Below the pieces are notes generated by a model. That model did no database searches. It was not told where the DNA came from and saw only the letters and a list, made by a program, of their open reading frames with translations. From Taudactylus pleione (taxonomy: Eukaryota; Chordata; Amphibia; Anura; Myobatrachidae), in contig JAUIMM010002300.1 of the NCBI GenBank assembly GCA_031769625.1, positions 102,831 through 166,830 of the forward strand: a stretch of 64,000 nt of DNA. Direction: 5' to 3'. Below are positions 29,932-40,031 of the stretch, in pieces (positions within the stretch are counted from its first letter, which is position 1; every line of letters begins with the position of its first letter). The position numbers and the translations under genes are program-made.

Positions 29932-31449
29932 TCATTTCCCACTACATACATCAATAAAGGATTCAACATCACCAGTGCTCAAAAAAGGCTGAGCAGGCGA
30001 ATCCCCCTGCACACCACCCTCAGTCTGAATACACTGAGCAGGCTGATCAATAGCTTCCATAGGGACTGTAGCATCAACTGTGCCAGGCAAACACCCAGCA
30101 GACTGCATGCCAGTATCTGAGACAGGCTGACCAGCCATCACCACCACCTCCTGGCTGGCTACCTCCATATCACCCTCTTCTACTGGCAGGCCTTCAAAAC
30201 GATTACTTGTAGTTACTGCAACCTTCACATCCAGCCGTGGGCGCTTTAAAGCGCTACCAGTCGCTACTCCACGATTCCTATTTACAGAGGTAAAACCATC
30301 CAGATCGTCTGAACTCCTAACAGTTGCAGGACTACTTCCACAACCAGACACGGTGTCAAAATCAGATTCGGATTCACTCCAATGACATTGCAAGGATGCT
30401 GTAGCATTGCTATCAGAAGGACTTGCTGAGGTGTCTGGAAACTCTGCTATTTTAGCAGTGCCACTCAAAGCAGGAGGGGAGGAACTGACTTGTGAAACAG
30501 GGGAGACAACTTGTCCAACAACTGAAGCAGGCACATTGCCTTTCTCAGCCTCCCACACAGTCTTAAACCCATATCTTTCCACCATCTCCACTTTAAACTT
30601 AAACTGCCTCTCCTGTTCCAGCAGCTCAGCCTCATTAACAGCAGGTGTTTCAGCATTACTCTCACTCCTGTTAACTATTCCACTCCCAGAATGTGATGGT
30701 ACATTAAGCTGTTCATGCAGCCTTCTCGTATCCTTAGCCATTTCCTCAGGCCCTTTAGGGCAGCTCCTCATAACATGACCAGTATCCCCACATATGTCAC
30801 ACTTTCGTGCCTGAGGACATTCTGCAGCTTCATGCCCAGGCAAACCACAGTTTCTGCAACATTTTCCCACACTGCAATTTTCCTTAGTATGGCCATACTT
30901 AAAGCAACTCCTGCAAAAAAAAGGCTGGTCAGGATAAAACAAGTACCCTCTAGCTCCTCCAATATTAAAGTTCCCAGGAGGGTGCATAACTCCACCAATG
31001 CCACTGGGATCCAGTCTCAAGCGTACCCAAAATTTAGTCTTGCCGTTAAATATGCCGACATAATTTTCTAGGCGAATTCCTCCACGAACTGAAGAGCAAT
31101 ACCTGGACAGAAAAGCTCTAATAATGTCTGGCTCCACAAAGGGGTTGTACATGTGCACCGTTAATGGCCTCTCTGCTCCCATAAATAAAGGCAACACCTC
31201 AATTCCATGTAATAAAGGGTCTTTTGCAAAGGTTTTAACCCTCTCAAATGCATTCAGGCAGTTCTCAGGATGGCAAAAAGTCACATCATAAATCCCAGTT
31301 GAAGGAAACTCTTGAATACAGTAAATCTCCTCCTTACTTACCCCAGCCAGACCAACCAAAATTCTGTCCCATAAAGTACGCAGGGTTCTTCTTTGACCAG
31401 TAACCTCCTCAGCATATTTAAAGCGAATGGTATTCTTCAATCCAGACAT
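29932..31449 (-). CDS. LINE ORF1 zinc-knuckle protein (copy D)
   Basis: 505 aa with three intact knuckles. Asn333Lys in the C-terminal disordered region is shared only with copy E. Confidence 0.92.
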   Translation of the reverse strand: MSGLKNTIRFKYAEEVTGQRRTLRTLWDRILVGLAGVSKEEIYCIQEFPSTGIYDVTFCHPENCLNAFERVKTFAKDPLLHGIEVLPLFMGAERPLTVHMYNPFVEPDIIRAFLSRYCSSVRGGIRLENYVGIFNGKTKFWVRLRLDPSGIGGVMHPPGNFNIGGARGYLFYPDQPFFCRSCFKYGHTKENCSVGKCCRNCGLPGHEAAECPQARKCDICGDTGHVMRSCPKGPEEMAKDTRRLHEQLNVPSHSGSGIVNRSESNAETPAVNEAELLEQERQFKFKVEMVERYGFKTVWEAEKGNVPASVVGQVVSPVSQVSSSPPALSGTAKIAEFPDTSASPSDSNATASLQCHWSESESDFDTVSGCGSSPATVRSSDDLDGFTSVNRNRGVATGSALKRPRLDVKVAVTTSNRFEGLPVEEGDMEVASQEVVVMAGQPVSDTGMQSAGCLPGTVDATVPMEAIDQPAQCIQTEGGVQGDSPAQPFLSTGDVESFIDVCSGK

Positions 31450-31559
31450 CCTGGCAGCCTCAAGGACTCCAAACAGCAGTAGGCAATCACAAATCAACGT
31501 CCCAGGATCCCCTAGCAAGGAGACCCTGATTCCTTCCAACCAGACCAGATGCAGCAATT

Positions 31560-31592
31560 ACACCACACCTGGTCCTAGCCAAAATGGCCGAG
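31560..31592 (-). other. U2 snRNA-like segment in the LINE 5' leader (copy D)
   Basis: Same sequence and placement as in the other copies. Confidence 0.6.
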
Positions 31593-31614
31593 GATCACAT
31601 CCTGCTACATGACA

Positions 31615-34248
31615 TACAAAAGTAGCCATGTAACATGTGGAAGAAAGGAACAGAAATCACAAATACCATTAGGGGTAGTATAAATCATATGCCATTACAA
31701 TTAAGGAGACCATTTATTGAAAAAAAATGGCTCCAGGGATCAAGGGTGCTCATGGGTCCCACTAGTATCGGTGAAGGGGGACCTGAAGATTCATTTTTTT
31801 CCCCTCAATGGGGGCCATTTTGCTCTGAGGGGATGGGGAGAAATGAGGCCTATGCCCCCAGTGCTTGTTCTACAATCACATGTCAATACAACCTGCTGCT
31901 GCACTCACCTGTTTGCACTTTTGCATTTATAAACACTTCATATGATTCATTAAACAACTGATAAGAAGAGGACTGATCTTTTGGTGTCGCATTTTGCCTC
32001 CATGTCTTGTCTCCATTTATCTGCCTCTATTCCGGCCCTAATTCTGGGACTAAAGTCAAAGTCCCTGTAAAGTGGATGTATTTGCGGAGGATTGGCTAAT
32101 TAAATAATGAATATATTCTATTGTGTTATGATTATCCAACCCCTATGACACTTCTGCAATGCCATTTGGAAATTGTTTATCAGGTCTCCGGTTTTGACTT
32201 TTTCGCACCATTGCAGGGGCAACCACATGGATACAACTGTTGGAGGCATGAATTGCTCTCCATTACTTCCAACAACTTGGATATTTGTTACATTTCTATA
32301 TTGAGGCAAAATATGCTAGAGTAGTTCACATTTACTATTCAGATAATTTCTGTCATATTTTGAAAATATATTTTAGGTGTGTAATGCTTGAATTTTCCTC
32401 ATTGTTTGACTTTGGACCAGCTGGAGGCATTCATTTTCTCCATTTGCAAGAACAAGCAGTGATATGATGAATCTTGAGGTCTTTGTCTCCCTCAAGTGGG
32501 CTTCTTCAAGGAAGTGCAATGGTTATAAGCAGCAGTAGATTGTGACATCATAGAAGAATGTTGTTATAGTGGCAGAATCTGCTAGCTGACTGTTTACATT
32601 CTAATGCCATGGTGACTGCATGGCAGCCACTCCTGAACATTCTGTGGACAGTATGAATATTCCGTAGACTCCTGAACATTCTGTAAACACTGTTAACATT
32701 CCAATTAAGGTTCTAGACTGTCTGATTAACTGCCGAGAGAAGACATGAAGAAAGAAAGGCTGCCAGTTGGTTTGTGGATGTGGCAGAGGCTTGCAGGAGG
32801 CAGTGCATTCACAAATCATGCACCCAGAGAGAAAGAGAGGGAGGGAAAAAAGTCTGCATATGTTAAATTGATAACATAGAGATGAATTGAAAAAAAAAGT
32901 AATAACTCCAAGGCTCTAAATGACATTGAAATCCTCTGCTCTCTTTTGGTAACATTAAATCAAAGAAATTAAAGTGTAGATTAAAAAGGAGAAGGAAAGC
33001 ATGGGGGGGAAATTGAACCAGGCCAAATGAAAAAACATATATCGGAGAAAAGGACACAAATACAGGGGTGCATCTGCTGTTTGGTTTGGAGTTGCAGTGC
33101 TGTCTCCTAGATACCATGCTCCTAATTTACTGCTGCAGTTTCTAACTACCAGCCCAAGCTCTGACCCAATGAGCTGACCATACTTGAGAACAAAGCATAA
33201 ATAATCTTTTTATAAACCACTTTATATCAAATACCATTATAAATCAATGTATATGTGTTTACATTTATAATACTTACCATATGCTAAGCATCATATATTT
33301 AATCTTTTAAAGTCAACTAAGTGGGCAAACAGTGCAAATATTACTTCATTTACACTTAAAATGTACCAGCTGCAACATAATTTGTATATATGCAAAATAC
33401 TTTGCAGCTAAACTTTATGCTTATAAATGAAGTAATGTGTGCGCTATCTATCTGCTTAGTTAACATTTAAGCATTGAATTACTGGTAATTAGCATATGAT
33501 AAGTACTGGAAATTCTAATAAATATATACATGTATTTATTTTTTATTTAAAAATAGCTCTCCCTAATTGTAATAGTATATGATTTAAACTACCCATTGTG
33601 TTCATCAGCAATTCTCAATGTCTCTCTATGTGAGGTAGCTGCTTGTGTCTGATAAGTACCAAATCAGAAGCGCAGCCCCCAAGCTTTGAGACATAAGAGA
33701 GCCTGAAGACCCTGAATCTAAGGTGTACCCTGGTGCTCTGTGATGATGGGTCTTTGGCTTTTGTGGGTTAAAGAGAAATGGTGCTTATTTGCACAGCATG
33801 CTTTTACACTCTCCTGGGTGATTGGAGCATACTTCTATGGCTTCTGTAAAAAACAATAATAATAAAAAAAAAATAATATATATATATAAATATATATAGG
33901 ACCCGTGATGTTCTTGAGGTTGTGGTTATGCACTACAGCGCTGTCTAGAACTAAGGCTTCCCTGTATTGGATCATGGTAGATTTTTCCACAGTACCAAGC
34001 AAAACCTATTGGCTGCAGCAGTACAGCATCATGCCGTTAGGCCTGAAGTGACCTAGGGGAGTGCTCCAATCATTCAAGAAACAGCAAAAATGCACTGGGC
34101 ACATGAGCCTCATTTCTCCCCATCAAGTCAGAACCATGAAGCCCATCTTTGACATCCATGGCGCCAAAAGGCTCCTTAGAATACAAGGGTCTGCAGGCTC
34201 CCATCCAACACTAGGCTTGGGAACAAACTCCAACTTTGTTACATCACA
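31615..34248. repeat. Satellite unit S4, single unit between LINEs D and E
   Basis: Complete 2,634-bp unit, ending in ACA at 34246-34248. Together with D or E it forms an ~8.1-kb satellite-LINE composite that may have been duplicated as a block. No gene is visible. Confidence 0.95.
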
Positions 34249-34280
34249 TTTTTTTTTTTTTTTTTTTTTATTTTTTTTTT
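34249..34280 (-). repeat. Poly(A) tail of LINE E
   Basis: Plus strand T21, A, T10. The single interruption is absent from sister copy D, so the tail changed after the two separated or arose separately. Confidence 0.88.
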
Positions 34281-34578
34281 GAAACCGTTCAGGTGTAAGA
34301 TAACTTCTCCATTCCCAAAAGGGATACAGCCACTGTTTGAAGTATCTAACAACTCATCATTAGGTTTCATCCACCAAACGAAAAATTCCAATTACTGTAC
34401 ATCATATTAACTTACCAGAAAAAAAACAACAAACAAAGACATAGATCCTTTCCACAAAACTTATTAATAACAAAAACACCAATAAGTACTATCACTGAAA
34501 TAACACCACCCCTTAAACAAATTATAAACATACTACAAAAAAATCATCCCTAAAACACTAGCACTCCTCCCACCCCAG

Positions 34579-37500
34579 CTAACTTAAACAAACAATTTCT
34601 TTCCATTTCCTATGTTTCCACAACCCCTCTGCATCCTCCCCCCCACCAGCATGCTTATCCCACATATAACATGTGTAAAGTTTCCCCAGTATCATATGAA
34701 TACATTCCCTTGCATCAATATCATCTCGTCTAAACACATAAATATTCCTAACATCCCACAAAACTTCCGAAACACATACCATAATTAGCCACAGCAACCT
34801 TTCATTCACACTACCACACGCACCCAGCCCAAACATAGCCACCTTCCATGACATCACCTGAATCCCAGACAACTCTTTTATCAAACCACCCAAATCCTTC
34901 CACACACGCTGTGCATATGAACAATTCCAAAACAAATGGATCACACTCTCAAAACCTCTACACCCTTCCCGTGGACACTCTTCTGACAAAACCAAATGTC
35001 TTTTCAACAGCACTTGTCTCACAGACAACACACCATGAAGCTTCATCCATACCACCTCCCTCTGTCTATTATTCAAACCACTCACATTAATCATCTTCCA
35101 TGTTCTCACACTATCTGTGGAAGTCAAACCATCAATAAGACAAACCTCCTCACGCCCCTTCAACATTTTAATAACATTCTTCCTTTCTCTGAAGTCCTTC
35201 ACACTCACCCCTAATAAATCAAATTTCCTCACAAACACTTCAATCACACTATACCAATTACACACTCTAAACGCCATTGGCACTGCATTTTCCCTGACAC
35301 GCCACTTCAAGCCACACATCATCCAACCAGCCATATATTTCATCATATAAGCAGCCTTACTATCAATCTCCATCAATCTCAAAACTTGAGCAATATAATT
35401 CAACCCAAAATACACTTCTAAATTTGGAAACCTCATACCTCCATTCTGCCACTCTTTCATCACATGTTCACGTTTCAGACGCTCCATCTTACATCCCCAA
35501 AAGAAAAGAAACAGCATTCTATTAATCTTCCTCACACCCCGGGAACCTGGCGGAAACACATTTGCAATATGCAATAACATAGGTAACACCACTGCTTTAA
35601 TAATTAGAACCTTCCCAAACATAGTCAATTTTCTTAAATTCCAAAAGTTAAGCTTTTTAGCCACTTTCCTCCCTACTTCATCCCAACTTTCCTTACCATT
35701 CAGACACTCATCAAAAATAACCCCTAACACCTTTATCCCACCTGACACACACTCCATCTGACTATCCCTCACACTACTGTCCCCAAACCCTTTCACTTTG
35801 GACTTGTCCCAATTAACCTTAAAGGCAGATGCCCCACAAAACAACTGTATTAATAATTTTGCTCTGTCCAAAGTAACCTTACTTCCACCCACAACAACCA
35901 CATCATCCATATAAGCTAGTGTTTTCACACATCTCCCATTACTTCCAGGCACCAAAAAACCTCTAACAACCTTATCCCTACGCAACATACATAACAAAGG
36001 CTCAAGCACACAAATGAACATAATAGGAGACAAAGGACAACCCTGACGTACCCCAGACTCAATACTAACATGCTCACTCAAATACCCATTCACCAACAAT
36101 CTACTACAAGCACCTGCATACAAACATCTAATCTTATTCACAAACTCCCCAGGAAAACCCATCCGCACCAGAACATTAAACATAAATACATGAGACACTC
36201 TATCATATGCTTTTTCGAAATCAAGCGCCATCACATACATCTTCTGCTTTCTTACTAGACAATCACCTATCATATCACGCAACAACATTAAATTATCATG
36301 CATACGACGTCCTGGGACCGCACATACCTGCTCCTCACCAATCACCTGACTAATAACCACTCTCATACGACATGCTATCAGCTTTGCAAACAACTTATAA
36401 TCGGAGTTCAATAGTGTAATAGGCCTCCAATTTGCCAAACACCGCCTATCACCTTTTTTATGAATTAAAACAACCACACCTTCTTTCATAGAATCATTCA
36501 TCTGGCCATTCACAAAAATATAACGCATGACTTCAACCAAATCAACTTTCACAACATCCCACATACTCATATAAAATTCAACAGGCAAACCATCCTTACC
36601 AGGAGATTTATTCCTCCCCATGCTCTTCAATACATCTTTCACCTCATCCTCAGACATATCATTCAATAATAAATCACAATCACCCATATTGACTTTTTCA
36701 CTAACAGCACTCAACACCTCACTCTGCATATCTCCATCACCCACCTTCCATTCATACAATTTCTTATAAAATTTCTCAACCTCAAACATAACATCTTCCG
36801 CACCCACTTCCATACCACGATCATCCAATACCACATCCATAGCCTTAGACCCTCCACATATCTTTTTGAAAAAAAACCTGCTACATCTTTCATCCTTCTC
36901 CATATGTTCAACTTTCGCACTATATATAATCTGTCTACCCCTCTCCTCCAACATCTTATTCACCTCAAACCTCACTGCCTTAATATCATCTGCAACCTCT
37001 TGCCCCATTTCTCTCATCCTATACAAAAACCACAATCTCTTATTCAACCATTCATACCTATTACGCTTGCGCCGAGCCACAATATGGCCACTTCTTCTGA
37101 AAAACACACCCACTTTCATCTTCACCCATTCCCACCAATCAAGCACATTCACAAACTCACTTTTACACATCTGCCATTTAGCATAATTTTTAAAGAAATG
37201 TTTTCTAACTTGGTCATCTTCAAGCAACCGTACATTCAGCTTCCACACACCTTTCCCATGCCTCACACCATTCTTACATTCTACCTTACATATCAGACAC
37301 TCATGATCAGAGTAAGACACACTCACTTGCACAAAACTAACACACTTCAAAACTTTAGTAACAAAAACATAATCCAAACGAGACTCAATCATTCCTCTAT
37401 CAGCCTTATAAGTAAATAATGGCTTACCACCAGTACACACACTTGCAGCATCCACTAAATCAAAATCCACAATCATTCTTTTTAACATATTACCAGTCAC

Positions 37501-37971
37501 ATCCACCTTACTCGTACAAACGCTCTGCCTTCCCTGCACCTCAATTATACAATTCATGTCACCAATCAAAATAACAGGTGTTTTACCTGGTAAAAAATAT
37601 ACAATCTTTTCAAACAACTCTTTGCGCTCAATCAAATTAACTGGCGCATAAACATTAATGACCCTTAATTTAATCCCTCTAAAACAAATATCAACCAAAA
37701 TGCAACGACCCTGCTCAATAATGACATAGGATTCAAAGGAAATCTCCCTACTCTGGGCTAATACCCCCACGCCATCATTTCTATTTAATGCAGAACCAGA
37801 CCATATTGCAGCACCATGTGGCCATTCATCTTGTTTAGGAGCTTCACATATGCCACACTCCTGTAAACAAATTAAATCCCCCCCTTTAGCCCTAATATCT
37901 TCCAAAATTGCGGCTCTCCTGGCATTGGACTTAAATACCCTTACATTTTGGGAAATTATAGATATAGACAT
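34579..37971 (-). CDS. LINE ORF2 protein, APE endonuclease-reverse transcriptase (copy E)
   Basis: 1130 aa from the ATG at 37971-37969, with all motifs intact and no protein difference from copies B and D noticed. Confidence 0.94.
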   Translation of the reverse strand: MSISIISQNVRVFKSNARRAAILEDIRAKGGDLICLQECGICEAPKQDEWPHGAAIWSGSALNRNDGVGVLAQSREISFESYVIIEQGRCILVDICFRGIKLRVINVYAPVNLIERKELFEKIVYFLPGKTPVILIGDMNCIIEVQGRQSVCTSKVDVTGNMLKRMIVDFDLVDAASVCTGGKPLFTYKADRGMIESRLDYVFVTKVLKCVSFVQVSVSYSDHECLICKVECKNGVRHGKGVWKLNVRLLEDDQVRKHFFKNYAKWQMCKSEFVNVLDWWEWVKMKVGVFFRRSGHIVARRKRNRYEWLNKRLWFLYRMREMGQEVADDIKAVRFEVNKMLEERGRQIIYSAKVEHMEKDERCSRFFFKKICGGSKAMDVVLDDRGMEVGAEDVMFEVEKFYKKLYEWKVGDGDMQSEVLSAVSEKVNMGDCDLLLNDMSEDEVKDVLKSMGRNKSPGKDGLPVEFYMSMWDVVKVDLVEVMRYIFVNGQMNDSMKEGVVVLIHKKGDRRCLANWRPITLLNSDYKLFAKLIACRMRVVISQVIGEEQVCAVPGRRMHDNLMLLRDMIGDCLVRKQKMYVMALDFEKAYDRVSHVFMFNVLVRMGFPGEFVNKIRCLYAGACSRLLVNGYLSEHVSIESGVRQGCPLSPIMFICVLEPLLCMLRRDKVVRGFLVPGSNGRCVKTLAYMDDVVVVGGSKVTLDRAKLLIQLFCGASAFKVNWDKSKVKGFGDSSVRDSQMECVSGGIKVLGVIFDECLNGKESWDEVGRKVAKKLNFWNLRKLTMFGKVLIIKAVVLPMLLHIANVFPPGSRGVRKINRMLFLFFWGCKMERLKREHVMKEWQNGGMRFPNLEVYFGLNYIAQVLRLMEIDSKAAYMMKYMAGWMMCGLKWRVRENAVPMAFRVCNWYSVIEVFVRKFDLLGVSVKDFRERKNVIKMLKGREEVCLIDGLTSTDSVRTWKMINVSGLNNRQREVVWMKLHGVLSVRQVLLKRHLVLSEECPREGCRGFESVIHLFWNCSYAQRVWKDLGGLIKELSGIQVMSWKVAMFGLGACGSVNERLLWLIMVCVSEVLWDVRNIYVFRRDDIDARECIHMILGKLYTCYMWDKHAGGGEDAEGLWKHRKWKEIVCLS

Positions 37972-38028
37972 CGCGCCAGGCAAATTATAAGAAAGCAGCA
38001 CATTACATCATGACTACATTGCCAACAT

Positions 38029-39546
38029 TCATTTCCCACTACATACATCAATAAAGGATTCAACATCACCAGTGCTCAAAAAAGGCTGAGCAGGCGAATC
38101 CCCCTGCACACCACCCTCAGTCTGAATACACTGAGCAGGCTGATCAATAGCTTCCATAGGGACTGTAGCATCAACTGTGCCAGGCAAACACCCAGCAGAC
38201 TGCATGCCAGTATCTGAGACAGGCTGACCAGCCATCACCACCACCTCCTGGCTGGCTACCTCCATATCACCCTCTTCTACTGGCAGGCCTTCAAAACGAT
38301 TACTTGTAGTTACTGCAACCTTCACATCCAGCCGTGGGCGCTTTAAAGCGCTACCAGTCGCTACTCCACGATTCCTATTTACAGAGGTAAAACCATCCAG
38401 ATCGTCTGAACTCCTAACAGTTGCAGGACTACTTCCACAACCAGACACGGTGTCAAAATCAGATTCGGATTCACTCCAATGACATTGCAAGGATGCTGTA
38501 GCATTGCTATCAGAAGGACTTGCTGAGGTGTCTGGAAACTCTGCTATTTTAGCAGTGCCACTCAAAGCAGGAGGGGAGGAACTGACTTGTGAAACAGGGG
38601 AGACAACTTGTCCAACAACTGAAGCAGGCACATTGCCTTTCTCAGCCTCCCACACAGTCTTAAACCCATATCTTTCCACCATCTCCACTTTAAACTTAAA
38701 CTGCCTCTCCTGTTCCAGCAGCTCAGCCTCATTAACAGCAGGTGTTTCAGCATTACTCTCACTCCTGTTAACTATTCCACTCCCAGAATGTGATGGTACA
38801 TTAAGCTGTTCATGCAGCCTTCTCGTATCCTTAGCCATTTCCTCAGGCCCTTTAGGGCAGCTCCTCATAACATGACCAGTATCCCCACATATGTCACACT
38901 TTCGTGCCTGAGGACATTCTGCAGCTTCATGCCCAGGCAAACCACAGTTTCTGCAACATTTTCCCACACTGCAATTTTCCTTAGTATGGCCATACTTAAA
39001 GCAACTCCTGCAAAAAAAAGGCTGGTCAGGATAAAACAAGTACCCTCTAGCTCCTCCAATATTAAAGTTCCCAGGAGGGTGCATAACTCCACCAATGCCA
39101 CTGGGATCCAGTCTCAAGCGTACCCAAAATTTAGTCTTGCCGTTAAATATGCCGACATAATTTTCTAGGCGAATTCCTCCACGAACTGAAGAGCAATACC
39201 TGGACAGAAAAGCTCTAATAATGTCTGGCTCCACAAAGGGGTTGTACATGTGCACCGTTAATGGCCTCTCTGCTCCCATAAATAAAGGCAACACCTCAAT
39301 TCCATGTAATAAAGGGTCTTTTGCAAAGGTTTTAACCCTCTCAAATGCATTCAGGCAGTTCTCAGGATGGCAAAAAGTCACATCATAAATCCCAGTTGAA
39401 GGAAACTCTTGAATACAGTAAATCTCCTCCTTACTTACCCCAGCCAGACCAACCAAAATTCTGTCCCATAAAGTACGCAGGGTTCTTCTTTGACCAGTAA
39501 CCTCCTCAGCATATTTAAAGCGAATGGTATTCTTCAATCCAGACAT
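38029..39546 (-). CDS. LINE ORF1 zinc-knuckle protein (copy E)
   Basis: 505 aa, three knuckles, with Asn333Lys as in copy D. Confidence 0.92.
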   Translation of the reverse strand: MSGLKNTIRFKYAEEVTGQRRTLRTLWDRILVGLAGVSKEEIYCIQEFPSTGIYDVTFCHPENCLNAFERVKTFAKDPLLHGIEVLPLFMGAERPLTVHMYNPFVEPDIIRAFLSRYCSSVRGGIRLENYVGIFNGKTKFWVRLRLDPSGIGGVMHPPGNFNIGGARGYLFYPDQPFFCRSCFKYGHTKENCSVGKCCRNCGLPGHEAAECPQARKCDICGDTGHVMRSCPKGPEEMAKDTRRLHEQLNVPSHSGSGIVNRSESNAETPAVNEAELLEQERQFKFKVEMVERYGFKTVWEAEKGNVPASVVGQVVSPVSQVSSSPPALSGTAKIAEFPDTSASPSDSNATASLQCHWSESESDFDTVSGCGSSPATVRSSDDLDGFTSVNRNRGVATGSALKRPRLDVKVAVTTSNRFEGLPVEEGDMEVASQEVVVMAGQPVSDTGMQSAGCLPGTVDATVPMEAIDQPAQCIQTEGGVQGDSPAQPFLSTGDVESFIDVCSGK

Positions 39547-39656
39547 CCTGGCAGCCTCAAGGACTCCAAACAGCAGTAGGCAATCACAAATCAACGTCCC
39601 AGGATCCCCTAGCAAGGAGACCCTGATTCCTTCCAACCAGACCAGATGCAGCAATT

Positions 39657-39689
39657 ACACCACACCTGGTCCTAGCCAAAATGGCCGAG
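39657..39689 (-). other. U2 snRNA-like segment in the LINE 5' leader (copy E)
   Basis: Same sequence as in other copies. Here it lies only about 22 bases from the tail of LINE F, so a transcript reading through F would carry it downstream of the F tail. Confidence 0.6.
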
Positions 39690-39708
39690 GATCACATCCT
39701 GCTACATG

Positions 39709-39711
39709 ACA
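39709..39711. repeat. ACA target duplication joining LINEs E and F
   Basis: These three bases (four if one T is counted) are all that separates the 5' end of E from the poly-T of F. The same ACA flanks the other insertions. This is what is expected if F inserted at the 5' junction of E rather than in a satellite boundary. Confidence 0.8.
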
Positions 39712-39732
39712 TTTTTTTTTTTTTTTTTTTTT
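39712..39732 (-). repeat. Poly(A) tail of LINE F
   Basis: Uninterrupted T21 on the plus strand, directly between the two LINEs. Confidence 0.88.
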
Positions 39733-40031
39733 GAAACCGTTCAGGTGTAAGATAACTTCTCCATTCCCAAAAGGGATACAGCCACTGTTTGAAGTATCTA
39801 ACAACTCATCATTAGGTTTCATCCACCAAAAGAAAAATTCCAATTACTGTACATCATATTAACTTACCAGAAAAAAAAACAACAAACAAAGACATAGATC
39901 CTTTCCACAAAACTTATTAATAACAAAAACACCAATAAGTACTATCACTGAAATAACACCACCCCTTAAACAAATTATAAACATACTACAAAAAAATCAT
40001 CCCTAAAACACTAGCACTCCTCCCACCCCAG

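Larger units (their letters stand above)
26158..31611 (-). mobile_element. LINE copy D, complete
   Basis: Complete element with standard junctions: ACA at 26155-26157 and 31612-31614. It shares two variants with copy E only: an A-to-C in the 3' UTR at about 26282 and the ORF1 change Asn333Lys. It also shares an 8-A run in the 3' UTR with B and E, where C, F and G have nine. D and E are therefore sisters, by segmental duplication or from a common source element. Confidence 0.95.
34249..39708 (-). mobile_element. LINE copy E, complete, 5' end abutting LINE F
   Basis: Complete element. Its 3' junction is standard (ACA at 34246-34248). Its 5' end at 39708 is followed by ACA (39709-39711) and then directly by the poly-T of LINE F, with no satellite in between. 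It shares variants with copy D (see D). Confidence 0.95.
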
